Counted from the first letter of the stretch, positions 1 to 6,816 are shown. The stretch: DNA of 11,468 nucleotides from an uncultured Brevibacterium sp. (GCA_902489185.1 CABTZC010000038.1:1-11468); one strand, 5' to 3'. Notes: generated by a model not told the origin, from the letters alone. A program made the numbers and translations.

Positions 1-1
1 C

Positions 2-334
2 GAGCAGGGTTACATCAAGGTCGTTGACCGCGTGAAGGATGTCATCAACACTGGTGGTGTTCTGGTTGCTGGCCGTCAGGTTGAAGACAGCATTTTCGAA
101 CTCGATGCAGTTGAAGAGGTCGCGGTTGTTGGCCAGCCAGACGAAAAATGGATCGAGGCCATCACGGCCTACGTCGTTGTTAAGGACGGCAAAGAGCTTG
201 ATGAAACAACCGTGATTGAGCACGTGAAAGAACGCCTGGCAGCGTTTAAGGCACCTAAGGCCGTTCACTTTGTGGATGCGTTACCCAAGAACTCCGCAGG
301 TAAGATCCTCAAGCGAAAGTTGCGTGACTCATAA
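2..334 (+). CDS. Acyl-CoA synthetase (AMP-binding family), C-terminal part, 5' end outside window
   Basis: Partial gene: 110 codons are present, reading from base 2 to TAA at 332-334. This is the mobile C-terminal domain of an adenylate-forming fatty-acid/carboxylate:CoA ligase, which activates an acid with ATP and then moves it to CoA. The hinge region GYIKVVDRVKD comes first (D9-R10 of the fragment), followed by INTGG and a VED segment. The A10-type motif PKNSAGK-ILKRKL lies at residues 95-107, and its lysine (about K101) is the conserved catalytic lysine of the adenylation half-reaction. The variant INTGGVLVAGRQVED is like that of actinobacterial fatty-acyl-CoA synthetases, but the substrate cannot be told without the missing N-terminal binding pocket. 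The gene ends 18 bases before a strong hairpin and is convergent with the MOSC gene. Family is secure; specificity is unknown. Confidence 0.9.
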   Translation, partial: EQGYIKVVDRVKDVINTGGVLVAGRQVEDSIFELDAVEEVAVVGQPDEKWIEAITAYVVVKDGKELDETTVIEHVKERLAAFKAPKAVHFVDALPKNSAGKILKRKLRDS

Positions 335-352
335 GAATAGTCGTCAATCTAG

Positions 353-394
353 ATCTGCTCGTCTAGGCGTATCTAATCGCCTAGACGAGCAGAT
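353..394. terminator. Perfect 17-bp hairpin, shared bidirectional terminator
   Basis: The left arm 353-369 (ATCTGCTCGTCTAGGCG) is exactly complementary to the right arm 378-394, with an 8-base loop at 370-377. It lies 18 bases after the stop of the acyl-CoA synthetase and at the 3' end of the convergent MOSC gene. It therefore probably ends transcription from both sides. Neither side is followed by a clear U tract, which is common in actinobacterial terminators. The right arm is coding for the MOSC gene, and the MOSC stop codon (373-375) sits in the loop. Confidence 0.8.
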
Positions 395-1038
395 TCGTCT
401 GTGACGTAGCCTGAGAGGCGCCGTTGCAGCTGCGATACCCAGCGTGGTGGCATGCCGGGAGCATCGATGAGGGCGCGGATTCCTTGAGCGTCGGTGCGGT
501 CGATGTTCATGACACGGTTGACTTCACGTAAATCGACGCTCCCCGGCTCACGCTTAGTCAACTCCACGGTGTCGTTGACGCGTATGGAGCCGGGTTGAAG
601 AATCCGCACATAGAATCCACTACGCGCAGTGGCTTGTACAAGGCGTGGCAGATCTTTCATGTTCCATCTATGTGCCAACGTGGTACACGGTCGGCGGATT
701 TGTGAGACCTGCACTCTCACTTCGCCGATCTGTAGCGTGTCAGCTAAGTGAATGTCACTGATACTCAGTCCGTCAATGGTGACGTTTTCGAAGAAGTTAC
801 CGGGTTCGAATTGGTAACCGTCACGGGCCCATTGGGCGTAATCGTCGTGAGTGTATAGCAGAAGTGCCTTCTCCGGGCCACCGTGTACCTTGCGATTTCC
901 TTGCTCATCATCGAGCGCACCTTCAGTTTGCACAGAAATCGAATCAACAAGACGCTTTTGCGCACCAGTGAAGATGTCATTTCCGCCAAAGCTCTGCCAT
1001 TGAGCTTTACCTACCCACAAATGGGTAACGGTACCCAT
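373..1038 (-). CDS. MOSC domain-containing protein (YiiM-like)
   Basis: A 221-residue protein resembling the YiiM branch of MOSC (molybdenum cofactor sulfurase C-terminal) proteins, which bind molybdenum cofactor and in E. coli reduce N-hydroxylated base analogues. Visible marks are the HGGPEKALLLY block (residues 52-62), the GNFFENVTIDGL block (80-91), and VSQIRRPC with the conserved cysteine C118 expected to ligand the cofactor. A C-terminal three-helix (3-alpha) region runs from about 167 to 208 (SVDLREVNRVMN). The ATG at 1038 is chosen because homology begins with GTVTHLWVG. The open frame runs on upstream to 1182 only because it reads through tRNA-Pro. No Shine-Dalgarno sequence is obvious, so expression may depend on read-through from the tRNA gene 61 bases upstream. 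The last codons are embedded in the terminator stem. The substrate in this organism is unknown. Confidence 0.85.
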   Translation of the reverse strand: MGTVTHLWVGKAQWQSFGGNDIFTGAQKRLVDSISVQTEGALDDEQGNRKVHGGPEKALLLYTHDDYAQWARDGYQFEPGNFFENVTIDGLSISDIHLADTLQIGEVRVQVSQIRRPCTTLAHRWNMKDLPRLVQATARSGFYVRILQPGSIRVNDTVELTKREPGSVDLREVNRVMNIDRTDAQGIRALIDAPGMPPRWVSQLQRRLSGYVTDESARLGD

Positions 1039-1099
1039 ACGTTTTGCTTGCACGCTTAACGACTTTACACATTGCTCTGAACCTGTGCCCATTGCAAAA

Positions 1100-1176
1100 T
1101 GGTCGGGATAACAGGATTTGAACCTGCGACCTCCTCGTCCCGAACGAGGCGCGCTACCAAACTGCGCCATATCCCG
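1100..1176 (-). tRNA. tRNA-Pro (anticodon CGG)
   Basis: The minus strand folds as a complete 77-base tRNA. The acceptor stem CGGGATA/TATCCCG is perfect. The D arm has GCGC/GCGC with loop AGTTTGGTA, the anticodon stem is CCTCG/CGAGG with loop TTCGGGA (anticodon CGG, bases 1142-1140), and the T arm is GCAGG-TTCAAAT-CCTGT. The 3' ACCA is encoded. It decodes CCG proline codons. The gene lies between the ATPase stop and the MOSC start, in the same direction as both. Copies of TTGCAAAA flank it at 1092-1099 and 1177-1184. Confidence 0.97.
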
Positions 1177-1194
1177 TTGCAAAACTGCCCATCC

Positions 1195-1200
1195 ATATTA
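1195..1200 (-). promoter_or_regulatory. Possible -10 element of tRNA-Pro
   Basis: On the minus strand these bases read TAATAT, fitting TANNNT. They place a start about 12 bases before the mature 5' end of tRNA-Pro. The -35 region (TTAGGT, near 1219-1224) is a poor match and overlaps the stop region of the ATPase gene. Assigned by position and hexamer only. Confidence 0.35.
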
Positions 1201-1224
1201 ACGCTGACAGTCCACATCACCTAA

Positions 1225-3081
1225 TCAGCGGGATGAATGTTCCTCATCCTTAAGCTTCTTCAGAGTTCGAGGACTCCGCAAGGCCAGCAAGGCATACAGG
1301 ATAGCGATCAAGTCCACGACCTCTTGCGTTAAAGCACCAAACACGGCCGGGATAGCGCCTGTTGCAGCAACCAGCATCAACCCCACGCTCAAAATGATGC
1401 CCAACCAAATCGCAGTTAAAGCAACAGACACGGTGTGCTTGGAGATAGCCACGACTTCCACTACAGAGCGCAAACTATTACGCAAAATCACACCATCTGC
1501 CGCCTCGGACGCGGCGGTGGCACTTTTGGCGCCAATAGCCAGGCCCACATCGGCACGAGCCAAGACAGGAGCGTCGTTAATACCGTCACCCACCATCAGA
1601 ACTGGTCCGGGTTGGGTTTCGCCCGCGAGTCGCACTTTGTCTGGTGGTAGAAGGTCAGCCTGCACTTCGTCGATCCCGGCACGTTGCGCAATATGTGTGG
1701 CGGTATAGGCGTTGTCGCCGGTGAGCATTGCTACTCGTTTCACCCCGTTGTCCCGCAACCAAGAAATTACCCGAGGTGTTTCCGGACGAATCTGGTCCGC
1801 AAGCATCACCGCGCCAGCATAGGCGCCATCGATGGCGACGAAGGCCGCCCCCTCCCCAGGTTCCAACGCGGGTGCGTCAATCTCACCGACGGACTCTTCG
1901 ATAAAGGATTTCTTACCGACGCGCAGGTCGTGGCCGTCGATGACTGCCCACACGCCGTTGGTAGCGACTTCGTCAGCCGTATCGGTGTCGCTGAGTTCCA
2001 ATGCGCGGTTTTCAGCGGCTTCGATCACTCCACGTGCCAGCGCGTGGGTGGAGTATTGTTCCGCCGAGGCGGTCAGCCGTAAGAGTTCTCCCTCATCCCA
2101 ACCGTGTGCAGGGACAATGCGCGTAACGGCCGGGGTGCCCTGGGTCAGAGTACCGGTCTTGTCGAAAAGTGCTGACTGGACACGTGACAGCTGTTCGAGA
2201 ACTGCCCCGGATTTTACGATCACACCGTTGCGAGACGCTTGTGCCTGACCACCGATAAACGCGACGGGTGCTGCGATGAGCAACGGACACGGCGTGGCGA
2301 GCACCATCACTTCGGCAAAGCGGGTGGGTGTCCCACTCACAAACCACGCAACACCACCGATCAAAAGCGAAAGTACCGTGAATGGGATTGCGTAGCGGTC
2401 TGCGAGACGCACGATGGGTGCTCGGTTTTCTTCCGCTTCACTCATGAGTGCGACGATCTGTTGGAACTGTGATTCGTGGGCTCGCTTCGTGGCAGTGACA
2501 GTGACTGCGGTCGTGCCGTTGACCACGCCGGAGAGGATCTCTTCTCCAGCGCTTTTCGTGACCGGAAGGCTCTCACCGGTGAGGGACGATTCATCAAAGT
2601 TGGCTTCATCGGTAATCAACGTACAGTCCACAGGAACGATCTCATTCGGTTTGATGAGAAGCGTGTCCCCTGGCTCAACGTCTTCGACGTCGACATCTCG
2701 TGGCGTGCCCTCGTTAAGGACGTGAGCAATGGCCGGTGAGTGCTTGAGGAGGTTTTCTAGATCGCGTGCGGCCCGGTGCTGGGCATAGTCTTCCAGGGCT
2801 TCGCCACCAGAGAGCATGAGAACCACAATGATCGATGCGAGTACTTCGCCAACAGCCAGGGTGGACACCATTGCTACGACGGCCAGGATATCCAGACCCC
2901 ACTTCCCACGCGCAATGTCGCGGATCATGTCGATGAGGGTCACGACGATGAATATCGCCACGTACACTCCACCAATCCACATGGCGACAGTCTTCTGCCC
3001 GGAAAGCGCAAGCACTCCATACAGTGCAACGATTCCGCATGTCAGGACGACCCATATGTATCGACGAAGTAGTGTTCCCAT
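1225..3081 (-). CDS. Heavy metal-translocating P1B-type ATPase (TPCP type)
   Basis: A 618-residue membrane ATPase that pumps a transition-metal ion at ATP cost. Landmarks in order are two N-terminal membrane hairpins (about residues 8-50 and 62-90), actuator motif TGES (168-171), membrane metal-site motif TPCP (263-266), phosphorylation motif DKTGT (D308), STHALA (344-349, where most P1B pumps have HP), TGDN (454-457), GDGINDAP (498-505), and two closing helices (about 550-600). There is no N-terminal CxxC/HMA metal-binding domain and no long His/Cys tail. Pumps with TPCP instead of CPC or SPC are placed in the P1B-5 type, linked with Ni/Fe; the metal here is not proven. The ATG at 3081 lacks a Shine-Dalgarno sequence. 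The gene is divergent from a tetR-type gene 69 bases away, so it may share its operator. Confidence 0.92.
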   Translation of the reverse strand: MGTLLRRYIWVVLTCGIVALYGVLALSGQKTVAMWIGGVYVAIFIVVTLIDMIRDIARGKWGLDILAVVAMVSTLAVGEVLASIIVVLMLSGGEALEDYAQHRAARDLENLLKHSPAIAHVLNEGTPRDVDVEDVEPGDTLLIKPNEIVPVDCTLITDEANFDESSLTGESLPVTKSAGEEILSGVVNGTTAVTVTATKRAHESQFQQIVALMSEAEENRAPIVRLADRYAIPFTVLSLLIGGVAWFVSGTPTRFAEVMVLATPCPLLIAAPVAFIGGQAQASRNGVIVKSGAVLEQLSRVQSALFDKTGTLTQGTPAVTRIVPAHGWDEGELLRLTASAEQYSTHALARGVIEAAENRALELSDTDTADEVATNGVWAVIDGHDLRVGKKSFIEESVGEIDAPALEPGEGAAFVAIDGAYAGAVMLADQIRPETPRVISWLRDNGVKRVAMLTGDNAYTATHIAQRAGIDEVQADLLPPDKVRLAGETQPGPVLMVGDGINDAPVLARADVGLAIGAKSATAASEAADGVILRNSLRSVVEVVAISKHTVSVALTAIWLGIILSVGLMLVAATGAIPAVFGALTQEVVDLIAILYALLALRSPRTLKKLKDEEHSSR

Positions 3082-3104
3082 ATCGATATTCTTGAGTATT
3101 CAAG
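3080..3104. promoter_or_regulatory. Paired palindromes in ATPase/tetR intergenic region (candidate operator)
   Basis: ATATCGATAT (3080-3089) is a perfect 10-bp palindrome that overlaps the ATPase start codon. The adjoining CTTGA-GTAT-TCAAG (3091-3104) has perfect 5-bp arms. They sit 47 or more bases before the TetR-family start. Position and symmetry fit an operator for the adjacent TetR protein, which usually binds short palindromes next to its own gene. No known consensus is matched, so this is inference. Confidence 0.4.
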
Positions 3105-3138
3105 CGTTTTCTGCCAGGAAGGGAAGGCAACCCAAACG

Positions 3139-3144
3139 TAGGCT
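3139..3144 (+). promoter_or_regulatory. -10 element TAGGCT for leaderless tetR-family gene
   Basis: TAGGCT fits the actinobacterial TANNNT -10. It is followed by 6 bases (AGTGAT) and then the ATG at 3151, so the transcript could start on the A of the start codon. No Shine-Dalgarno sequence is present at normal spacing, and an in-frame TAG (3139-3141) rules out any upstream start. The same TAGGCTAG string occurs at 8612 before aceE. No -35 match is seen. Confidence 0.55.
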
Positions 3145-3150
3145 AGTGAT

Positions 3151-3651
3151 ATGGCTCTGAGCACCGACATCATCACTGATGCCGCATTGAAGATCGCGTC
3201 CGAGTTTGGCCTGGGCGACTTGTCGATGCGTCGTCTAGCGCGCGAACTCGATGTGCAACCGTCCGCCCTGTATTGGCACGTGGCTAATAAGCAAGAGGTT
3301 TTCATTCTGGTTGCGTCTCGGATGTCAGAGCAAGTAGATCAAGCGTGTGGTGCTGCCCCGCATACGTTTACTCAGGTCGCTGTGCATTTGCGTCGGGTGC
3401 TTGCGTCGTATCGTGACGGTGCAGAGATTTTCTTGCTGGCGTTCGCGCTCAAGGGTGAGGAAGTGACACCGCAGGTTCTGCAGGGCGCTGTGCGCGCCTC
3501 CTATCCCGAGGTGTATCCGGCTGTTCTTGAGCGTCTGGTTTCGTTTGTAGTGGGGTTCGTCGCGATTGAGCAAAACCGCGAATTGTATGGAACTGCGGGT
3601 GTATCCAGTGATGAAGATTTCGAAGAGGCTATACAACTTTTAGTTGATTAA
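3151..3651 (+). CDS. TetR/AcrR-family transcriptional regulator
   Basis: A 166-residue regulator. The N-terminal DNA-binding domain (residues 6-52) has a helix-turn-helix at about 25-44 with the TetR-type signature LSMRRLARELDVQPSALYWHVANK. This is closest in wording to the tetracycline-repressor branch (LYWHVKNK), which usually controls an efflux pump and senses its drug. The C-terminal ligand/dimer domain is fairly short, since many TetR proteins have about 190-210 residues. The next gene (DHA2 MFS) begins about 42 bases downstream on the same strand, so the two probably form one operon. The divergent ATPase shares the upstream gap. The protein likely represses its own operon, and possibly the ATPase, from the palindromes at 3080-3104. 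The ligand is unknown. Confidence 0.88.
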   Translation: MALSTDIITDAALKIASEFGLGDLSMRRLARELDVQPSALYWHVANKQEVFILVASRMSEQVDQACGAAPHTFTQVAVHLRRVLASYRDGAEIFLLAFALKGEEVTPQVLQGAVRASYPEVYPAVLERLVSFVVGFVAIEQNRELYGTAGVSSDEDFEEAIQLLVD

Positions 3652-3693
3652 TGGTTCAACCTCTGGTGTGATGTTGCCAGCGGTTGCAAGTGC

Positions 3694-5043
3694 TTGAATC
3701 AGCATGTGAACAGTACAGATCAACAACCGTCACGACGAGACTGGATCGGCCTCGCTGTTTTGTCAGTAGGTTTGGGTCTCATTGTGCTCGATGGCACCAT
3801 CGTTGGGGTCGCCTTACCGTCCATCATCCATGGTTTAGGTTTGAACTTGACGGATGCACAGTGGGTGAACAGCTTATACGCCGTGATCCTGGCTGGATTG
3901 CTGCTTACGACAGGTAATCTGGCAGATAGGTTGGGTCGCAAGCGACTGTTCCTCGCCGGAACTGGAGTTTTTGTTCTGGGTAGTCTTTTGGCGGCCCTTT
4001 CGCAGTCTGCTGGATTGCTCATCAGTTCTCGGGCAGTGCAAGCGGTGGGTGCGGCTCTTATTATGCCGTCAACGCTGTCGACTGTGAACGCCGTATTCCG
4101 CGGTAAATCGCGTGCAGCGGCGTTTGGCGTGTGGGGTGCTGTTATTTCTGGGGCTGCTGCGGTTGGTCCATTGGCGGGTGGCGCTTTAACACAGTGGGTG
4201 TCATGGCACTGGATTTTCTTAGTGAATCTGCCCATTGGGTTGTTGGTGATTGTCGCTGCCGCGTTTACTGTTCCAGAGACCCGAGGCGGCAAGAAGCTTC
4301 CAGGAATGGATGTCGATGGTGCTTTACTGAGTGCCATAGGTTGCGGCTCGTTGGTTTTTGCGATTGTTGAGGGTCCAGATTTGGGTTGGTGGACACCTCG
4401 ATCTGATCTCCATGTTCTGGGCTGGGTCTGGCCAGCTTCGGCGCCGATTTCGGTCGTTCCGGTGGCTTTTGTGGTTTCTCTCGTCACGATTGTTCTGTTT
4501 GTTCGGTGGGAACAACACAGGGCCCGAGTGCAACGTGACGCCCTTTTGGATATTGGACTATTCAGTTACGAGACATTTTCCTGGGGAAACCTGACCGCAG
4601 CGATGGTTGCTGTTGGTGAGTTTGGCATTATTTTTGTGCTTCCCCTTTACCTTATTAGCGCACTTGGTATGAGCGTGATGAACGCGGGTCTTGTTCTCGC
4701 TGCGATGGCTGTAGGCGCCTTCATTTCAGGTGCGTCAGCGCGCCACTTGGCGAAACGTTTTGGCGCGGCAGGCACAGTTCTCATTGGTTTAGGACTTGAA
4801 ATCTTTGGCGTTATCGTGTTGGCGTTCTTGATGAATCCATCCATTCCGGGGTGGGCGATCGCTGTGCCGATGACCGTGTACGGCGTAGGACTTGGACTTG
4901 CTTCTGCACAACTGACGGGAACCGTCTTGCAAGACATCCCTGTGAATGTGTCTGGGCAAGGTTCGGCGACTCAAAGTACGGTTCGGCAAATAGGTTCTGC
5001 ACTTGGAACAGCGGTTGCAGGGGTCCGCCGGACTGCTAGGTGA
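3694..5043 (+). CDS. DHA2-family MFS drug-efflux transporter, 3' end frameshifted
   Basis: The intact frame gives 449 residues of a proton-driven multidrug exporter of the 14-helix DHA2 (EmrB/QacA) type. Visible marks are the TM1 motif VLDGTIVGVALP (31-42), motif A GNLADRLGRKR (74-84), motif B around R113-G119, and motif C GAVISGAAAVGPLAGG (148-163). The family motif W-HWIF-VN-P is at 171-180. Homology breaks after GSALGTAVAG (G443); VRRTAR-stop follows. Removing one G from the GGGG run at 5020-5023 restores the family reading (GSAGLLGEQTP) to a stop at 5174-5176, for 493 residues in total, the normal length. The start is uncertain: TTG 3694 is the first in-frame start after the TetR stop, and GTG 3706 is an alternative. 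No clear Shine-Dalgarno sequence is seen. It is cotranscribed with the upstream regulator. It may be a broken gene or a sequencing error. Confidence 0.82.
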   Translation: MNQHVNSTDQQPSRRDWIGLAVLSVGLGLIVLDGTIVGVALPSIIHGLGLNLTDAQWVNSLYAVILAGLLLTTGNLADRLGRKRLFLAGTGVFVLGSLLAALSQSAGLLISSRAVQAVGAALIMPSTLSTVNAVFRGKSRAAAFGVWGAVISGAAAVGPLAGGALTQWVSWHWIFLVNLPIGLLVIVAAAFTVPETRGGKKLPGMDVDGALLSAIGCGSLVFAIVEGPDLGWWTPRSDLHVLGWVWPASAPISVVPVAFVVSLVTIVLFVRWEQHRARVQRDALLDIGLFSYETFSWGNLTAAMVAVGEFGIIFVLPLYLISALGMSVMNAGLVLAAMAVGAFISGASARHLAKRFGAAGTVLIGLGLEIFGVIVLAFLMNPSIPGWAIAVPMTVYGVGLGLASAQLTGTVLQDIPVNVSGQGSATQSTVRQIGSALGTAVAGVRRTAR

Positions 5044-5176
5044 GCAGACCCCTGCTGCAGTGGACGCGTTAACTCAGGGTTTTGCATCCGCAACTTCGTG
5101 GGTTCTCCTTGTCGCAGCAGTGTTCCTGTTGCTTGGCTTTGCTGGAGCGTGGCAAGTCAAGCGGAATTCGACGTGA
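5024..5176 (+). pseudogene. Displaced C-terminal end of the DHA2 transporter (frame +1)
   Basis: Read in the frame of bases 5024-5026 (TCC), this stretch encodes SAGLLGEQTPAAVDALTQGF and then a hydrophobic segment of about 22 residues (WVLLVAAVFLLLGFAGAW). It ends QVKRNST and stops at TGA 5174-5176. This is the expected last membrane helix and tail of the MFS protein at 3694-5043. It has no start codon or Shine-Dalgarno sequence of its own, so it is a frameshift remnant rather than a gene. Confidence 0.8.
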
Positions 5177-5220
5177 AGAGAACTGTCAGTGCATCAGTAA
5201 TGGCTCGAAGCGCTTCTGTT

Positions 5221-6729
5221 TTAGACGAAGAGTTTGAGTGACTTAAGCACAATCTGCACGAGACCATAGCCCAAACCAACAGTGACCATTGTGGTCAAGA
5301 GCCACGCGGCAACTGTGTGGAGTTGGTTTCCGGCGTTCACGATGATTCCACCGTCTTTGCCGGTCTTGAGGTTGTGACTTGCATTCTGTCGCTCAACTTC
5401 TTCGTCGCTCGCATAGTGTTTTTCGGCGACGGGACGCATGAGTGCGTTCGCGATGAATCCGACGACCAAAACTCCCACCATGATGAGCAGGCTCAACTGG
5501 TAGAGTGCCGGTCCTTCAGCGCCTGTGCTACGACGCGATTCGAGCACCGTGTTCACAATGAGCGGACCGGCGACTCCTGCGGCTGACCAAGCAGTGAGCA
5601 AGCGGCCGTGGATCGCTCCGACTTGCATGGTGCCAAAAATATCCTTCAAATATGCAGGCATGGTCGCGAATCCTCCTCCGTAGAAGGAGAGAATCACCAG
5701 GGTGGCCAAAATGAACAGAACGAGAGAACCGTGACCAATGAGCGCGACCAAGAGGTAGAGTCCAACGCCCACTCCTAAGTACACAATGTAGATAAATTTA
5801 CGCCCGGTGATGTCGGATACGGATGACCACAAGAAGCGACCGCCCATGTTGGCCAAGGATAGTAACCCAACGTATCCGGCGGCAGACGCGGGAGTGATCT
5901 GTGAGAAGTAGTCCTGGATCATCGGTGAAGCGCTTTCCAGGATTCCGATTCCGGCGGTCACGTTGGTGAAAAGGACGATCCACAACAGCCAGAATTGAGG
6001 CGTTGTGATCGCTGTGCGTGCGCTGACGTGGCGCGTGGTCTGCATTGACTTTGTTTTCACGGAGGCTGGGTCCCAGCCTTGGGGTTTCCAGTCAGGGTGG
6101 GGCACACGAACAACGTAGGCGCCAAGTGCGATCACGACGGCGTACACGATTGCGAGAACCAGGAACGTGGGGAACACACCGGCGACCAGGTTTTCAGGAG
6201 CGTCTCCCCCACCAAATGCGACCATGAGCTGGTTCGACATGGGTGAAGCGATAAGTGCTCCTCCACCGAATCCCATGATGGCTAGTCCAGTTGCTAGCCC
6301 TGGCCGGTCTGGGAACCATTTAATCAGTGTTGATACCGGGGCGATGTACCCAATTCCTAGCCCAATTCCACCAAGGAATCCGTAACCGAAATAGACGAGC
6401 CACAGTTGGCCCGTTGCGATGCCCACGGATGCTACGAGGAATCCGATAACCCAGAACGCTCCTGATACGAGCATGGAAAGACGCGGTCCAACTTTCTCGA
6501 CCCAGGTGCCACCGATTGCCGAAGAGATACCGAGCATGGCAATGGCCACGGAAAAGATCCACCCAACCGCAACTTCACCAGTGTTGAAGTGTTCAACGAG
6601 TGGCATTTTGAACACAGAAAACGCGTACACCTGACCGATACTCAAGTGGATGGCCAGTGCTGCTGGCGGGATGAGCCAACGGTTATACGATGTGGGCGCG
6701 GTGATACCGGACCTGGTGAGAACTGACAT
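5221..6729 (-). CDS. OFA-family MFS transporter (oxalate/formate/pyruvate-type) with extra C-terminal helix
   Basis: A 502-residue carboxylate transporter of the oxalate:formate antiporter (OFA) group of the MFS, which includes OxlT and E. coli YhjX. Twelve hydrophobic segments lie between about 18 and 430. Family-typical blocks are HLSIGQVYAFSVFKMPL (28-44), YGFLGGIGLGIGYIAPVSTLIKWFPDRPGLATGLAIMGFGGGALI (116-160), and GRLLTAWSAAGVAGPLI (375-391). A charged linker (435-462) then leads to a thirteenth helix (about 474-496, AAWLLTTMVTVGLGYGLVQIVL). ATG 6729 is preferred because GGAG lies 5 bases upstream on the minus strand (6735-6738). The GTG at 6762 would add 11 residues but has no such site and lies inside a dyad. 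The gene is convergent with the efflux gene (44-base gap). The substrate is not provable from sequence. Confidence 0.88.
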   Translation of the reverse strand: MSVLTRSGITAPTSYNRWLIPPAALAIHLSIGQVYAFSVFKMPLVEHFNTGEVAVGWIFSVAIAMLGISSAIGGTWVEKVGPRLSMLVSGAFWVIGFLVASVGIATGQLWLVYFGYGFLGGIGLGIGYIAPVSTLIKWFPDRPGLATGLAIMGFGGGALIASPMSNQLMVAFGGGDAPENLVAGVFPTFLVLAIVYAVVIALGAYVVRVPHPDWKPQGWDPASVKTKSMQTTRHVSARTAITTPQFWLLWIVLFTNVTAGIGILESASPMIQDYFSQITPASAAGYVGLLSLANMGGRFLWSSVSDITGRKFIYIVYLGVGVGLYLLVALIGHGSLVLFILATLVILSFYGGGFATMPAYLKDIFGTMQVGAIHGRLLTAWSAAGVAGPLIVNTVLESRRSTGAEGPALYQLSLLIMVGVLVVGFIANALMRPVAEKHYASDEEVERQNASHNLKTGKDGGIIVNAGNQLHTVAAWLLTTMVTVGLGYGLVQIVLKSLKLFV

Positions 6730-6754
6730 GTAGACTCCAAAACTCGGGAACGCA

Positions 6755-6788
6755 ATCGTCACGTCGACAACGTTGAGAACGTGACGAT
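6755..6788. promoter_or_regulatory. 34-bp two-part dyad upstream of OFA transporter (candidate operator)
   Basis: ATCGTCACGT (6755-6764) and ACGTGACGAT (6779-6788) are exact inverse complements. A second perfect palindrome, CAACGTTG (6768-6775), shares the same centre (between 6771 and 6772), so 28 of 34 positions are symmetric. It lies 26 bases before the transporter ATG, in the leader or at the transcript start. It could be a regulator site or an RNA hairpin. No consensus known to me matches. Confidence 0.6.
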
Positions 6789-6816
6789 CTCGAAACCTAT
6801 CTATGCTTACACAGCA

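Noticed and set aside
1039..1182. Longer 269-residue reading of the MOSC gene starting at 1182
   Set aside because: The added N-terminal residues are the translation of the tRNA-Pro gene. MOSC homology begins at the ATG at 1038.
3720..4487. 255-codon open frame antisense to the MFS gene
   Set aside because: A shadow frame of a real membrane protein gene: low-complexity Thr/Pro/Ala/Arg-rich product with no domain, against strong homology on the other strand.
5207..5216. GAAGCGCTTC palindrome between the two convergent MFS genes as a terminator
   Set aside because: A 10-bp palindrome without room for a loop gives at most a 3-4 bp stem. No terminator can be supported in this 44-base gap.
6730..6762. 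GTG at 6762 as the OFA transporter start
   Set aside because: It has no Shine-Dalgarno sequence and lies inside the dyad. The ATG at 6729 has GGAG at 5-base spacing and fits the family start.
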